32,663 nt of DNA from Nitrosospira sp. (GCA_013697655.1 JACCWK010000210.1:1-32663), one strand, 5' to 3'. Numbered from the stretch's first letter, positions 16,128 to 24,288 are shown. Program-made: numbers and translations. The notes: generated by a model not told the origin, from the sequence alone.

Positions 16128-18278
16128 TTAAAAATTGGCAATAACGCTCACCCGGAACGAGCGGCTTTCAATCGGATGGAAGTGCCTGTCGTCTATACCC
16201 GCAGCTGGCTCGCCGGGTAGTCTGGATGTGTAGAAATAATCAATCGCATGCGCGTGCGTGTTCAGTAGATTAAAGCCTTGCAGTACTACCCGAACCTTTT
16301 TGTCGAGCTTGAAACCGATCTGACCATTCAGTGTCATGGTGTGATTGGATTGAACGCTGTTATCTTCGGTCAATGGACGTTTGCCAAAATAGCGAAACTG
16401 CATGCTACCGAAAAGAGGACCGATGTTGTCCACGGCGATCGCGGCTTTTCCCACGCCTTGAATCGCGCCTGGAATGTGATTTCCGGCAGGGTCCGAGCCG
16501 GTAAAACGGGCCTTGGCCAAAGCATAATCCAGATCAACCGTCAACCAGTTATTCGGCATATAGAAGGCTGAAACCTCAACACCCTCCCGTTTGCTGGGAC
16601 GGCTTGCCTCATTGGTGCCGGCGTCGCCGACGAACAACAATTCAGATGCCAGGTCCAGCCGGAAAAAAGCCAACGAGGCCTGGAGCCCGGGAAGAATTGC
16701 AGTGCGCAGCCCGGCCTCATATCCCGTGGAACGTACGAGGGGGCTCACCCGTCCCACGGGGTCGCCGGATTTGGGATCCAGAGTGGTTGTGGTGCCACGG
16801 GCGTCGTTGCTATGAAAGCTGCTTCCATAGTTAAGATAGTATTCGGTTTTGGCCCATGGGCCAAAAATAAAACTGAGCTTGGGATTAGTTATGCTGTCGT
16901 ATTGCTGACCGGAGTTGGCGCTATTGTTGCTCTTGACATCGAACCAGTAGAAATCGCTACGCGCTCCGGCTACGCTGCGAAACTTCTCCAGCCATTGGAC
17001 GCTGTTCTGATAATACAAGCCCGTACTATTCTGGAGAATGTGGTCCCGGCGCGTGGTTGATAGCGTCTGCCGTTGCTTGGTACTCAGGAGCCCATTGTCG
17101 ATGACATCGTTCTGAACCTGGACCCCCACCGTGTTCTCGAATGCAAAGCCAGCAATATTGTTTACCCATGCATGGCTCAAATTCAATGCGGTTTGAAAGC
17201 GCTTATCGACCTGCGAAAATTGATCACCGTTTACGGGGTCATCCAGGAAGTAGGTAAAATTTGAAAAAAGGGCGAGATTACTGTGAATAGCATAGAGATT
17301 GACTTTAGTAATTCCATAATCACTGGTGTGTTGCAAGGCTCCGGACAGGCTGAAACGATGTGACTCACCGCCGTCACTGGGATCAATCGCGCCCAGACGC
17401 GAAATCAACCCACTCGATAGCGCGCGTTCGGGAATCTGGTCGGTAGAATTCCAGTTAGCGCCATACCCCATCGCAGTGATATTGAACCGGGTATTGCCGG
17501 TGTTTTGACTATAGCGCAGCACCGTATTGAATTTTTTATAATTTTCCTTCGTGACCCACGGCCCATCCTTCGTGTTGAGTTCGCCGGCAAAAAGAATGGT
17601 ACCGGCCCCCATATCCCGGGAATTGGCGACAAGCCCTCGCATGAATCCCTGGTTACCTACACTGAAATTGGCAATGCCCGCCGGCAATTTATTCAGATAG
17701 CCAATGCTGACGGCACCTGCTGAGGAGAAATCACCTTGATCCGCATAGTAGGGGCCCTTCTGGTATTGAAGTCCGGAAGCGAGTTCGGGAATAAGAAAAT
17801 TGAGATCGGTGTAGCCTTGGCCATGCCCATGGCTGCGCTGGTTAACCAACATGCCATCGACTGAGATCCTGAGGTCAGTGCCATGGTCAAGATTGAAGCC
17901 ACGTGCAAAATACTGGTTTGCTTTCCCTTCACCACTATGTTGCGTGACAATTAATCCCGGCACGCTCTCAAGCAGCTCTCCTGGACGATAAACCACGCGC
18001 TGATCGAGCTGTTTCTTGAGAACCGTGCCTTCATTGGCTGAGTTTGCCGATCCGATCAGATTGTTGCTTTTAGCTGTCACCACAACTTCATTGAGGGTCG
18101 GCACTCCAGCTGCGTGGGTAGCGAAAGGCACCCATATCATAAGACTAATAACCGGCCGGGAAATCAATGCCGGGAGGTGAGCAGCGACCCGAGACAACTT
18201 TAATACATTGGCGTAAATGAGCAGTAAAGCAGGGGTATTTTTCAACCTTCGAAGGCTAGTGGCTGACTGAGAGTCCAT
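16128..18278 (-). CDS. TonB-dependent outer-membrane receptor, candidate nickel receptor
   Basis: The receptor would move a metal or metal complex across the outer membrane using TonB energy. From the ATG at 18278 the protein has 716 residues. A hydrophobic export region ends near ATHA. A TonB box-like VPTLNEVVVTA and a plug domain follow (RPGELLESVPGLIVTQHSGE, ARGFNLDHGTDLRISVDGM, QRSHGHGQGYTDLNFLIPE), then a long beta-barrel ending RVSVIANF with the terminal Phe of outer-membrane proteins. The His/Gly-rich SHGHGQG in the plug could bind metal. An upstream in-frame ATG at 18329 is less likely. It is divergent from a metal ABC transporter, and NikR-like palindromes lie between them. Nickel as substrate is inferred from those sites; receptor assignment is solid. 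Confidence 0.88.
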   Translation of the reverse strand: MDSQSATSLRRLKNTPALLLIYANVLKLSRVAAHLPALISRPVISLMIWVPFATHAAGVPTLNEVVVTAKSNNLIGSANSANEGTVLKKQLDQRVVYRPGELLESVPGLIVTQHSGEGKANQYFARGFNLDHGTDLRISVDGMLVNQRSHGHGQGYTDLNFLIPELASGLQYQKGPYYADQGDFSSAGAVSIGYLNKLPAGIANFSVGNQGFMRGLVANSRDMGAGTILFAGELNTKDGPWVTKENYKKFNTVLRYSQNTGNTRFNITAMGYGANWNSTDQIPERALSSGLISRLGAIDPSDGGESHRFSLSGALQHTSDYGITKVNLYAIHSNLALFSNFTYFLDDPVNGDQFSQVDKRFQTALNLSHAWVNNIAGFAFENTVGVQVQNDVIDNGLLSTKQRQTLSTTRRDHILQNSTGLYYQNSVQWLEKFRSVAGARSDFYWFDVKSNNSANSGQQYDSITNPKLSFIFGPWAKTEYYLNYGSSFHSNDARGTTTTLDPKSGDPVGRVSPLVRSTGYEAGLRTAILPGLQASLAFFRLDLASELLFVGDAGTNEASRPSKREGVEVSAFYMPNNWLTVDLDYALAKARFTGSDPAGNHIPGAIQGVGKAAIAVDNIGPLFGSMQFRYFGKRPLTEDNSVQSNHTMTLNGQIGFKLDKKVRVVLQGFNLLNTHAHAIDYFYTSRLPGEPAAGIDDRHFHPIESRSFRVSVIANF

Positions 18279-18361
18279 GAAAAAGAATTCACCCTGAGAT
18301 TTTATTATTCTAGTTCTGGTGAATAGCAAAAAATCAAAACCCGATGCTCAATTTCCGTATA

Positions 18362-18388
18362 GTATGAGGTGTTTCCAATTATTCATAC
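18362..18388. promoter_or_regulatory. NikR-like operator 1
   Basis: GTATGA (18362-18367) and TCATAC (18383-18388) form a perfect inverted repeat with a 15-bp spacer, extendable by one base each side (AGTATGA/TCATACT). The E. coli NikR operator is GTATGA-N16-TCATAC, so half-sites are identical and the spacer is one base shorter. It lies 84 bp upstream of the TonB receptor start. Two nikR genes are in this window. Identity as a NikR site is inference. Confidence 0.65.
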
Positions 18389-18436
18389 TATCAAAGGACA
18401 GACTGGGCGACGATCTCGAGATATAATGTCCGGAAC

Positions 18437-18463
18437 GTATGAATAATTTTATAATGTTCATAC
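18437..18463. promoter_or_regulatory. NikR-like operator 2
   Basis: A second GTATGA (18437-18442)/TCATAC (18458-18463) pair has the same 15-bp spacer and is symmetric by one further inner base (GTATGAA/TTCATAC). A TATAAT (18450-18455) lies within it and could be the -10 of the ABC transporter promoter, so binding would block transcription. Its centre is 75 bp from that of operator 1. Confidence 0.65.
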
Positions 18464-18570
18464 ATTATATATTTATTTTTATTTTATTGTCCAGATGCCG
18501 GTGGAGAGGGTGCAAGACGGCAATCATTCGTCATCGTGCAGAAGCAGTGCTTAAAATAGAGAAAATATTT

Positions 18571-19536
18571 ATGAGAAAACTGGTCCAGTTTTTAAATATA
18601 TTTTTATGGCTTCCGTTAACACTGGTTCCTTACAGTTCGGTTCATTCCTCGGAGGCAAAAAAATTCCACATTGTGACAACCGTTGCCCCCATCACCAATA
18701 TTGTCCGGAATGTTGGCGCGGGATATATTGATGTGACGGGAATCGTCCCCGATGGAACCGATTCCCATACCTTCGAGCCGGTTCCATCGGACGCAAAAAT
18801 ACTCGGTGCGGCCGATATCATTATCGTAAATGGCCTTGATCTGGAGTTGCCGACGGTAAAGCTGGCGGAAAAAGTAAAAAAAACAACAACTCCGATTCTT
18901 CAGCTCGGTAACCGTACCTTGCGAAAGGAAGACTGGCGATTTGATCACAGCTTTCCCCGTGCGCATGGACATCCGAATCCGCACTTATGGCCCAACATAG
19001 CATTGGCCATGCGGTATGCTGAAATCGTCAGGGATAGCCTGATCGCGCTCGATCCGCAGCACAAGAAGGGTTATATCGCTAATACAGCAGCGTATCTGGC
19101 CAAGCTGCAGAAGCTGGACAATGCCATCTTTGATTGTGTGAAAAGCATCCCCCAGAACAATCGCAAGCTGGTCACGTATCACGACTCTTTTGCCTATTTT
19201 GCTCCGCGTTATGGCATGAAGGTTATCGCAGCCATTCAGCCGGCAAATTTTTCCGAGCCGGGGCCGCGAGAGGTAATTCGCATCATCAAACAGATCAATA
19301 AGGAAAAGGTGCCCGCTATCTTTGGTTCTGAAGTATTTCCGAGTAAAGCGGCGGAACAGATTGCTCGCGAAACCGGCGTCAAATTTATCGATCAGCTTTC
19401 GGATGACGAGTTGCCGCAGCCTCCCGATAACTCTTTTATTGGCATGATGACCAACAACATGGTTGTCATGACCGAGGCGCTGGGCGGCAACCCTCGCTGC
19501 ATGGCAAATGTTGACACTAGCAATGCCATACCCTGA
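18571..19536 (+). CDS. metal-binding ABC transporter solute-binding protein (ZnuA/TroA-like)
   Basis: This is a periplasmic cluster A-I binding protein for divalent metal. From the ATG at 18571 it has 321 residues, with a signal peptide (MRKLVQFLNIFLWLPLTLVP, cut near VHS). Likely ligands are His66 (DGTDSHTFEPVPSD), His138 (HPNPHLWPN) and His204 (TYHDSFAYFAPRYG), with Asp274 (FIDQLSDDE) or Glu254. A His at the third place is typical of zinc-type rather than manganese-type members. Instead of the long His-rich loop of ZnuA there is a short DHSFPRAHGHPNPH. Neighbours (ATPase, permease, divergent TonB receptor) and the NikR-like sites leave zinc, manganese or nickel open; nickel is my preferred inference. 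An upstream in-frame ATG at 18439 lies in the operator. Confidence 0.85.
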   Translation: MRKLVQFLNIFLWLPLTLVPYSSVHSSEAKKFHIVTTVAPITNIVRNVGAGYIDVTGIVPDGTDSHTFEPVPSDAKILGAADIIIVNGLDLELPTVKLAEKVKKTTTPILQLGNRTLRKEDWRFDHSFPRAHGHPNPHLWPNIALAMRYAEIVRDSLIALDPQHKKGYIANTAAYLAKLQKLDNAIFDCVKSIPQNNRKLVTYHDSFAYFAPRYGMKVIAAIQPANFSEPGPREVIRIIKQINKEKVPAIFGSEVFPSKAAEQIARETGVKFIDQLSDDELPQPPDNSFIGMMTNNMVVMTEALGGNPRCMANVDTSNAIP

Positions 19537-19553
19537 ACCAGGGATTAGGGTGC

Positions 19554-20342
19554 ATGAAATACGCGATTAGCTTAAATAACGTTACCGCTGGCTATGAGCG
19601 CAACGTGGTTTTTAGACATCTGTCACTGGAAATCTCAACCGGGCAATTCGCCGGCATAGTCGGGCCCACCGGATGCGGGAAGACCACGCTGCTTAAAACC
19701 ATATTGGGTACGCACCCTGTTTTCTCCGGCAATGTGCTTTTAAATGGGTGCTCCGTGGACAGAGTACAGCCGGGAACCATTGGTTATGTCCCGCAGTTGG
19801 GAAGCGTGGATTGGAGTTTTCCAGTCACCGTGGAAGAGGTGATCATGATGGGACTCTACACCGACAAGCGAATCTGGCCGTGGGCCGGTAGGGGAGAACG
19901 TGAGCGCATCCATGCGCTAGCTCACCGGCTCGGCATTTATGACTGCTTGCATCATCATATCGTTCATACCTCCGGCGGCCAGCGACAGCGCGCATTTCTT
20001 GCGCGTGCGTTGATTAACAGCCCAAAACTGCTGATTCTGGATGAGCCAACTTCTGGCGTCGATATTAAAACCCAGCATGAGGTATTGCATTTGCTCGGGG
20101 ATATCAGTAATGAAGGCATTACCATTTTGCTCACCACCCATGACCTTAACGCCGTCGCTTCACACCTGCCCTGGGTGATTTGTTTCAATAATGGGTTGGT
20201 GGCGCAGGGTCAGCCGCATGATATCTTCACCAACGAAATCCTGACCAGAACCTACGGTGGTGACATCGTCATAATCAAGCATGACGGTCACTTCCTGATC
20301 GCCAACAACACCCCCTTGCACCTCACGCGCAACTATTCATAA
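19554..20342 (+). CDS. metal ABC transporter ATP-binding protein (ZnuC/MntB-like)
   Basis: This cytoplasmic ATPase energises the importer. In 262 residues it shows Walker A GPTGCGKTT (37-45), the Q-loop around YVPQLGSVDWSFPVTVEEVI (typical of the manganese/zinc/iron-chelate subfamily), a TSGGQRQR signature in place of LSGGQ, Walker B LLILDEPTSGVD and the switch His in LLTTHDLNAV. It starts 17 bp after the binding-protein stop behind CAGGGATTAGGG. Its TAA is directly followed by the ATG of the permease, so the genes form an operon. Confidence 0.93.
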   Translation: MKYAISLNNVTAGYERNVVFRHLSLEISTGQFAGIVGPTGCGKTTLLKTILGTHPVFSGNVLLNGCSVDRVQPGTIGYVPQLGSVDWSFPVTVEEVIMMGLYTDKRIWPWAGRGERERIHALAHRLGIYDCLHHHIVHTSGGQRQRAFLARALINSPKLLILDEPTSGVDIKTQHEVLHLLGDISNEGITILLTTHDLNAVASHLPWVICFNNGLVAQGQPHDIFTNEILTRTYGGDIVIIKHDGHFLIANNTPLHLTRNYS

Positions 20343-21290
20343 ATGGAATTTCTTCTCGAACCCCTGGGCTATGAGTTTTTTCGCCATGGTCTGCTTGCTG
20401 CGCTAATGGTGGGTGCTTTGTGTGGCTTGGTGGGCGTGTATGTGATACTGCGCGGCATGAGTTATGTAGGCCACGGGTTGTCGCATGCTGCGTTTGGTGG
20501 TGCCGTGGTAGGCTTTACACTCAATTTTAATTTCTATGCCGGTGCAGCTGCGATGGGTCTCCTTGCCGCACTATTGATTAACCGGATCACTAAAAACGGC
20601 AAAATTAAATCGGACGCCGCGATCGGCATTGTTACTACAGCCATGTTTGCCTTGGGCGTCGTCATTATCAGCCAGGTCCGCACCTTTACTCAAAGCTTCG
20701 AGGCGGCTCTATTCGGCAATATTCTGGGTATTACCAGCAAAGACCTGCTTGTTATCGGACTGGTCACCGCGTCCACCATGATTGCGATGTTTTTCATGTA
20801 TAGACCGCTGCTCTTTTCCACCTTCGATAATGAAGCGGCGCGCGTATTCGGCATCAGGACGGGCATCGTGCAGCTAACGTTTTCACTTCTTCTTACGCTG
20901 TCAATCATTGCGTCGATGAATGTCGTCGGCGTTACCATGATTGCCGCCACTCTTATCACTCCCGCCGTGACAGCCCGCATGATGACGGACCGTTTCAGCC
21001 GGATGCTGATTTATTCCTTCATCATAGGTGCGATAACCGGCGTCGCAGGCATGTACTTGAGCTACATCTTTAATGCAGCCTCGGGAGCAACCATCGTATT
21101 ATTTGGAGCGTTATTATTTTGTTTGACGGCGGCGATCAAATTTATACGGGAAAAATTCATGCTGCGCGCCAATCTCCACCGTCATGGCGGCCTGATGCAT
21201 TTCCACCCGCACGATGAAGGTCATATCTCGCGGGATCATGAGCGTGAAAGTAGCAGCGAATCAGGTGAGGTCGCGCAAAAAGCCAAGTAA
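20343..21290 (+). CDS. metal ABC transporter permease (ABC-3 family) with His-rich tail
   Basis: The inner-membrane channel subunit belongs to the ZnuB/MntC/TroC group. The 315-residue protein has about eight to nine hydrophobic segments, with family stretches VYVILRGMSYVGHGLSHAAF, SDAAIGIVTTAMFALGV and VVGVTMIAATLITPAVTARM. After the last helix a soluble tail carries HRHGGLMHFHPHDEGHISRDH (seven His in about 21 residues) and an acidic, Ser-rich end. Such a tail could bind or sense the metal on the cytoplasmic side and is not needed in ordinary family members. No terminator is seen after it. Confidence 0.92.
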   Translation: MEFLLEPLGYEFFRHGLLAALMVGALCGLVGVYVILRGMSYVGHGLSHAAFGGAVVGFTLNFNFYAGAAAMGLLAALLINRITKNGKIKSDAAIGIVTTAMFALGVVIISQVRTFTQSFEAALFGNILGITSKDLLVIGLVTASTMIAMFFMYRPLLFSTFDNEAARVFGIRTGIVQLTFSLLLTLSIIASMNVVGVTMIAATLITPAVTARMMTDRFSRMLIYSFIIGAITGVAGMYLSYIFNAASGATIVLFGALLFCLTAAIKFIREKFMLRANLHRHGGLMHFHPHDEGHISRDHERESSSESGEVAQKAK

Positions 21291-21383
21291 CCTCAACCAG
21301 AAATCAATCCCCATTTCAGGATAATTACAGCGCGGGCTGCAAAGCTTGCCGCCGAAGTCAACCCTTCCGCTCAGCATTTTGCA

Positions 21384-21674
21384 CTACTCTGGACCCTGGC
21401 CTAGCCTACCGCCCTGAGGCGGCTGGGCACCTTTATAGTTCGCTGAGTCCTTGCCTGATTCTGGCTTCGAAGACTTTTTTCCCGTGACTTTCGTTTCGTT
21501 TGTCGTACTAGTCTCCTTCCCGGATTTTTTTTCGGTTATTACCGATTTTTGCGTGGATTCACCTTTAAGATTTTGCGACTGGGCATGAACCATGCCGCTT
21601 AACCCCAGAATCAAAGCGTTGATAAAAACTATCGATTGGAGTTTCCTATTGCTTGAGGAAAAAAGATGTTTCAT
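21384..21674 (-). CDS. small secreted low-complexity protein, unknown
   Basis: The 96-residue product has a signal peptide (FINALILGLSGMVHA-QSQ). A Lys/Ser/Thr/Gly-rich mature part follows (KKSGKETSTTNETKVTGKK), with a Gly/Pro-rich end (QPPQGGRLGQGPE). There is no cysteine or recognised domain. A weak GAGAG precedes the start. It is convergent with the ABC permease. A periplasmic or surface role is all that can be said; the clear signal peptide argues that it is a real gene. Confidence 0.55.
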   Translation of the reverse strand: MKHLFSSSNRKLQSIVFINALILGLSGMVHAQSQNLKGESTQKSVITEKKSGKETSTTNETKVTGKKSSKPESGKDSANYKGAQPPQGGRLGQGPE

Positions 21675-22164
21675 GACAGGCTCTCTTATAGAAGCATAGC
21701 GAAATAGCTGAAATGAACTCTACGCGATGCTTGAAACCCGCACAGTACGCTACCGCACACCCAGACCTGGGGCAGTCCCTGGACCGATAGTCCCCTAATT
21801 ACACAACTGGTTTCGCCACACTGATAGTTGGCTATCGATGCTGGGCTAGAGGGCAATGCGCTCAGCTAATTAAGAACCTCAGCGGCAGGCGAGGAATCGG
21901 GTCCATGGCGCAGGACCACTCCGCTTCCCTTTCACCTCGATCAGGCGAATCCAGTCTCTAACGGTATTATTATGGGCAGTCAGCTATCTCTACCCTATGT
22001 ACTTTACCGCACAGTATGAATCGCAACATTCGTCTATGCTGTTAATTCATGCCGTTTAAGAACTTGTAACCGCTCAATAACTCGGATGCTCGGAATGTTG
22101 ATGGCGGCCTACATAATAGGCAAGCAATACCGGAATTTTTAATCTTCTAATAGGAATTCAAATC
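21675..22164. other. 490-bp gene-free region
   Basis: I see no convincing ORF, RNA gene or strong repeat. The last about 100 bases should hold the promoter and leader of the CsbD-like gene. A lone GTATGA at about 22014 has no TCATAC partner. Confidence 0.4.
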
Positions 22165-22350
22165 ATGAATAAAGATCAGGTCAAAGGTACTGCAAAAGAC
22201 GTTGCCGGAAAAGTACAGGAAGAAGCAGGAAAATTGGTAGGAAGTAAAGAGCAGGAAGCAAAGGGGCTCTCCAAGCAAATAGCTGGTAAAACGCAAAAGA
22301 GTGTAGGAGACGTCAAGGAAGCTATCAAGGATTCGACCAAGAAGCGTTAA
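22165..22350 (+). CDS. CsbD-like stress protein
   Basis: At 61 residues, MNKDQVKGTAKDVAGKVQEE, then AGKLVGSKEQEAKGLSKQIAG, is the CsbD family pattern: small, highly charged, helical and repetitive, with Lys/Gly/Ala-rich heptads. Members are induced by general stress (sigma-B in Bacillus, YjbJ in E. coli), with no defined biochemical role. The leader TAATAGGAATTCAAATC gives an AGGA Shine-Dalgarno. It stands alone between long noncoding stretches. Confidence 0.88.
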   Translation: MNKDQVKGTAKDVAGKVQEEAGKLVGSKEQEAKGLSKQIAGKTQKSVGDVKEAIKDSTKKR

Positions 22351-22383
22351 TAGTGTCGATATCGATAAGATGCTAACTGGATC

Positions 22384-22482
22384 GGATCTGTCGCATTGAG
22401 TCTTTTTTTATGCCATATAGCACAGGTCGATTAGCGGCATGACTATAATGTATTGTGCATAGTTAATTAATGCGACAGACCC
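22384..22482. repeat. MITE-like element with 14-bp terminal inverted repeats
   Basis: GGATCTGTCGCATT (22384-22397) and AATGCGACAGACCC (22469-22482) are inverted repeats matching at 13 of 14 positions, enclosing 71 bp without coding capacity. This is the shape of a short nonautonomous transposon. A clear target-site duplication was not found, so a large hairpin of another kind is possible. Confidence 0.45.
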
Positions 22483-22709
22483 AATTTGCTACTTATCACA
22501 TCCGCCGCTTAACGATTAACCGGGCCGCCGCTACGGACATTCATCACGGACGATGAGACTGCGTAAGCGGCAAAGCAACTGGTTGTGTACAGCTTCTTTA
22601 TCGACTGTCCTCCTTTTCCGAATTCGCGCCCTACTTTGCCCGGCTTTTTAGCAACTGCTCGACAAGCTATCATCCTGCAAATTCATCCATGGCACCTTAT
22701 TGGGCAGGT

Positions 22710-22784
22710 TTACGGAGTCCCAAAGACTCCCAACCCAGCCGGCAGGATAAAAATAAAGGTGCTCCAATAGATAATGTTGTCCAT
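22710..22784 (-). pseudogene. possible remnant of UPF0391 (DUF1328) small membrane protein
   Basis: A 24-codon minus-strand ORF behind a strong Shine-Dalgarno (ACGGAGGG) reads MDNIIYWSTFIFILPAGLGV, then FGTP and stop. It resembles the N-terminal half of UPF0391/YtjA proteins (pattern YWAVVFFIIA...GVFGFGG), which are about 55 residues and often stress-linked. The expected second half was not found in any frame just downstream. It is either a decayed copy or an unrelated short peptide. Confidence 0.3.
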
Positions 22785-22968
22785 GGCATTCCCTCCGTAT
22801 GAAAGAGTTTGAGATAAGGTTGGGTTACATCATCTTCCTTCATCTTTATTACAACTGTTCGTATGAGGCGCTGTCATATGATGGACATACTCATATGTGA
22901 TCATTAGCCGCTGTGTCTATTCCTTTTTTAAAGACTCCCCTCGGTGTCTGCTGCTTATAGACGCCATT

Positions 22969-23004
22969 GCCCGGAACAGGTTAATCCCACGCCGGGCTTT
23001 TTTT
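22969..23004 (+). terminator. Rho-independent terminator with no gene in front
   Basis: GCCCGG (22969-22974) and CCGGGC (22992-22997) pair and are followed by seven T (22998-23004). A second stem, GGTGTC/GACGCC with G-U pairs, lies just upstream at about 22943-22965. The preceding 180 bases hold no plus-strand gene, so it may end a small RNA (see findings). Confidence 0.65.
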
Positions 23005-23209
23005 ATTTAAAACTCAAACGTATTGCCTCGATAAGTCGGCCTCGTAACTCTTACCGGTTAAGCAAAGGAATGTTTGGAACGGACGATTGCTCTATAATTT
23101 AATCATCAAAGTCTGACATTACGCTATTTACAGAATGAGACACGCAACAAGTAAAGCAACTCGCCCGCGTATTTTTTTAAACCCGACGAATTTTGAAAGG
23201 CTGACCTCC

Positions 23210-23647
23210 ATGAAAACTAGAATCATACGAATATCAATCATCTTAGCTGCCATTTTTTCGACGTTAAGCTTCGCTCAAGAAAACCCCTCGCTCCCCCCTG
23301 TGAAAACACAGGGTCAAACCCAGTTTCTTTCGGGAGGCATAGGTCAAGATGAATCAGAAGCGATATTTCAGGCAAGGGGCTCATGGCCATTGATGCTGGA
23401 ACTGACTCAGGCGGCCGGCTCCAAGGCCGAATATATCAGCGACGTCCAGATAACCATTAAAGATGAACTGCGCAACACCGTTCTGGATACTAACGCCGAA
23501 GGACCTTACCTTTTGGCAAAACTTCCAACTGGAAAATACTCCCTCGAAGCGACCCACAACTCGGTTACCCTCCATCGTAATCTGAAAATTCAGAAGGGCT
23601 CCGCTAAAAAAATAACCTTAGTCTGGCCGGCTCCAAAAAATAATTGA
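23210..23647 (+). CDS. exported carboxypeptidase regulatory-like protein
   Basis: The ATG at 23210 gives 145 residues with a signal peptide (MKTRIIRISIILAAIFSTLS, cut after FAQ or nearby). The mature region has SGGIGQDESEAI and a single beta-sandwich (VQITIKDELRNTVLDTNAEG, then PYLLAKLPTGKYSLEATHNS) typical of the carboxypeptidase regulatory-like fold in the periplasm. No catalytic domain is attached. The longer frame to 23135 is less likely because it places residues before the signal peptide. It is convergent with the glutathione S-transferase gene. Function unknown. Confidence 0.7.
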   Translation: MKTRIIRISIILAAIFSTLSFAQENPSLPPVKTQGQTQFLSGGIGQDESEAIFQARGSWPLMLELTQAAGSKAEYISDVQITIKDELRNTVLDTNAEGPYLLAKLPTGKYSLEATHNSVTLHRNLKIQKGSAKKITLVWPAPKNN

Positions 23648-23671
23648 AGTGGCAATGGGACATGCCCGACG

Positions 23672-24288
23672 CTAGGCGATAGCGCTTTCGGGCAGCCCTT
23701 CCGCCGCTCGCGCCTCCTGAACTTTTGGGTGGGATTCAATACGCCGCATGTACTTCCCCAATACCGGCCAGGTAGAGATATCTATCTTCAGGAGGCCTGT
23801 CCAGGTGAGCAAAGTATAGAGGTAAGCATCGGCAATGGTGTATTGCTCTCCGGTCAGGTACGGCTTCTCCTTCAGCTTGCCCGCAATATATGAAAAATGG
23901 CGGCCCAGCTTCTTAAGATAACCGTCTTTTGCGTCGATACCATGCCAGCGAAAAATGGATAGAAGCTTTTATGTACCTCTGCGGCAATAAAATTGAGCCA
24001 CTCATTGAGACGTACCCGCTCAAACGAGCCGAGCTCTGGGGCAAGCCCTGATTCAGGTTTTTGATCCGCCAGGTACTGGATGATCACGCTCACTTCCGAG
24101 ACCGTCTGATTGTTATTCAGCAGCAGAAGAGGTACCGTGGATTTTTCACTGATCTTGTTAAAATCTTTGCCGGATTCGGTTCTCTTGACTTTTAGGTCGA
24201 CCTTCTCCAGATCGAATGCGTAGCCTGCCTCAAGCAGCACAATATGTGCGGCAAGCGAACATGCGCCAAGCGTGTAATAAAGCTTCAT
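23672..24288 (-). pseudogene. glutathione S-transferase (beta class), frameshifted
   Basis: The N-terminal frame (MKLYYTLGACSLAAHIVLLE) has the beta-class catalytic Cys10, the thioredoxin-like domain with STVPLLLLNN and the acidic SEVS glutathione-binding region, then the start of the helical domain up to FYPFFAG. Near 23940 the reading frame shifts. The other frame continues IDAKDGYLKKLGRHFSYIAG, KLKEKPYLTGEQYTIADAYL and ends EGLPESAIA at 23672. One missing G in a GG run (atggta instead of atgggta) would give an intact protein of about 205 residues, the normal size. So it is either a fresh mutation or a sequencing error. Confidence 0.85.

Noticed and set aside
21675-22164. tRNA or other structural RNA in the long gaps
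   Set aside because: No cloverleaf-like T-arm (GGTTCGAATCC type) or other known RNA signature was seen in this gap or the others.
22861-22896. GTATGA followed by CATAC and TCATATG: possible third NikR site
   Set aside because: The downstream half-site is not TCATAC at the right spacing; spacings of 18 or 24 do not fit the two good sites.
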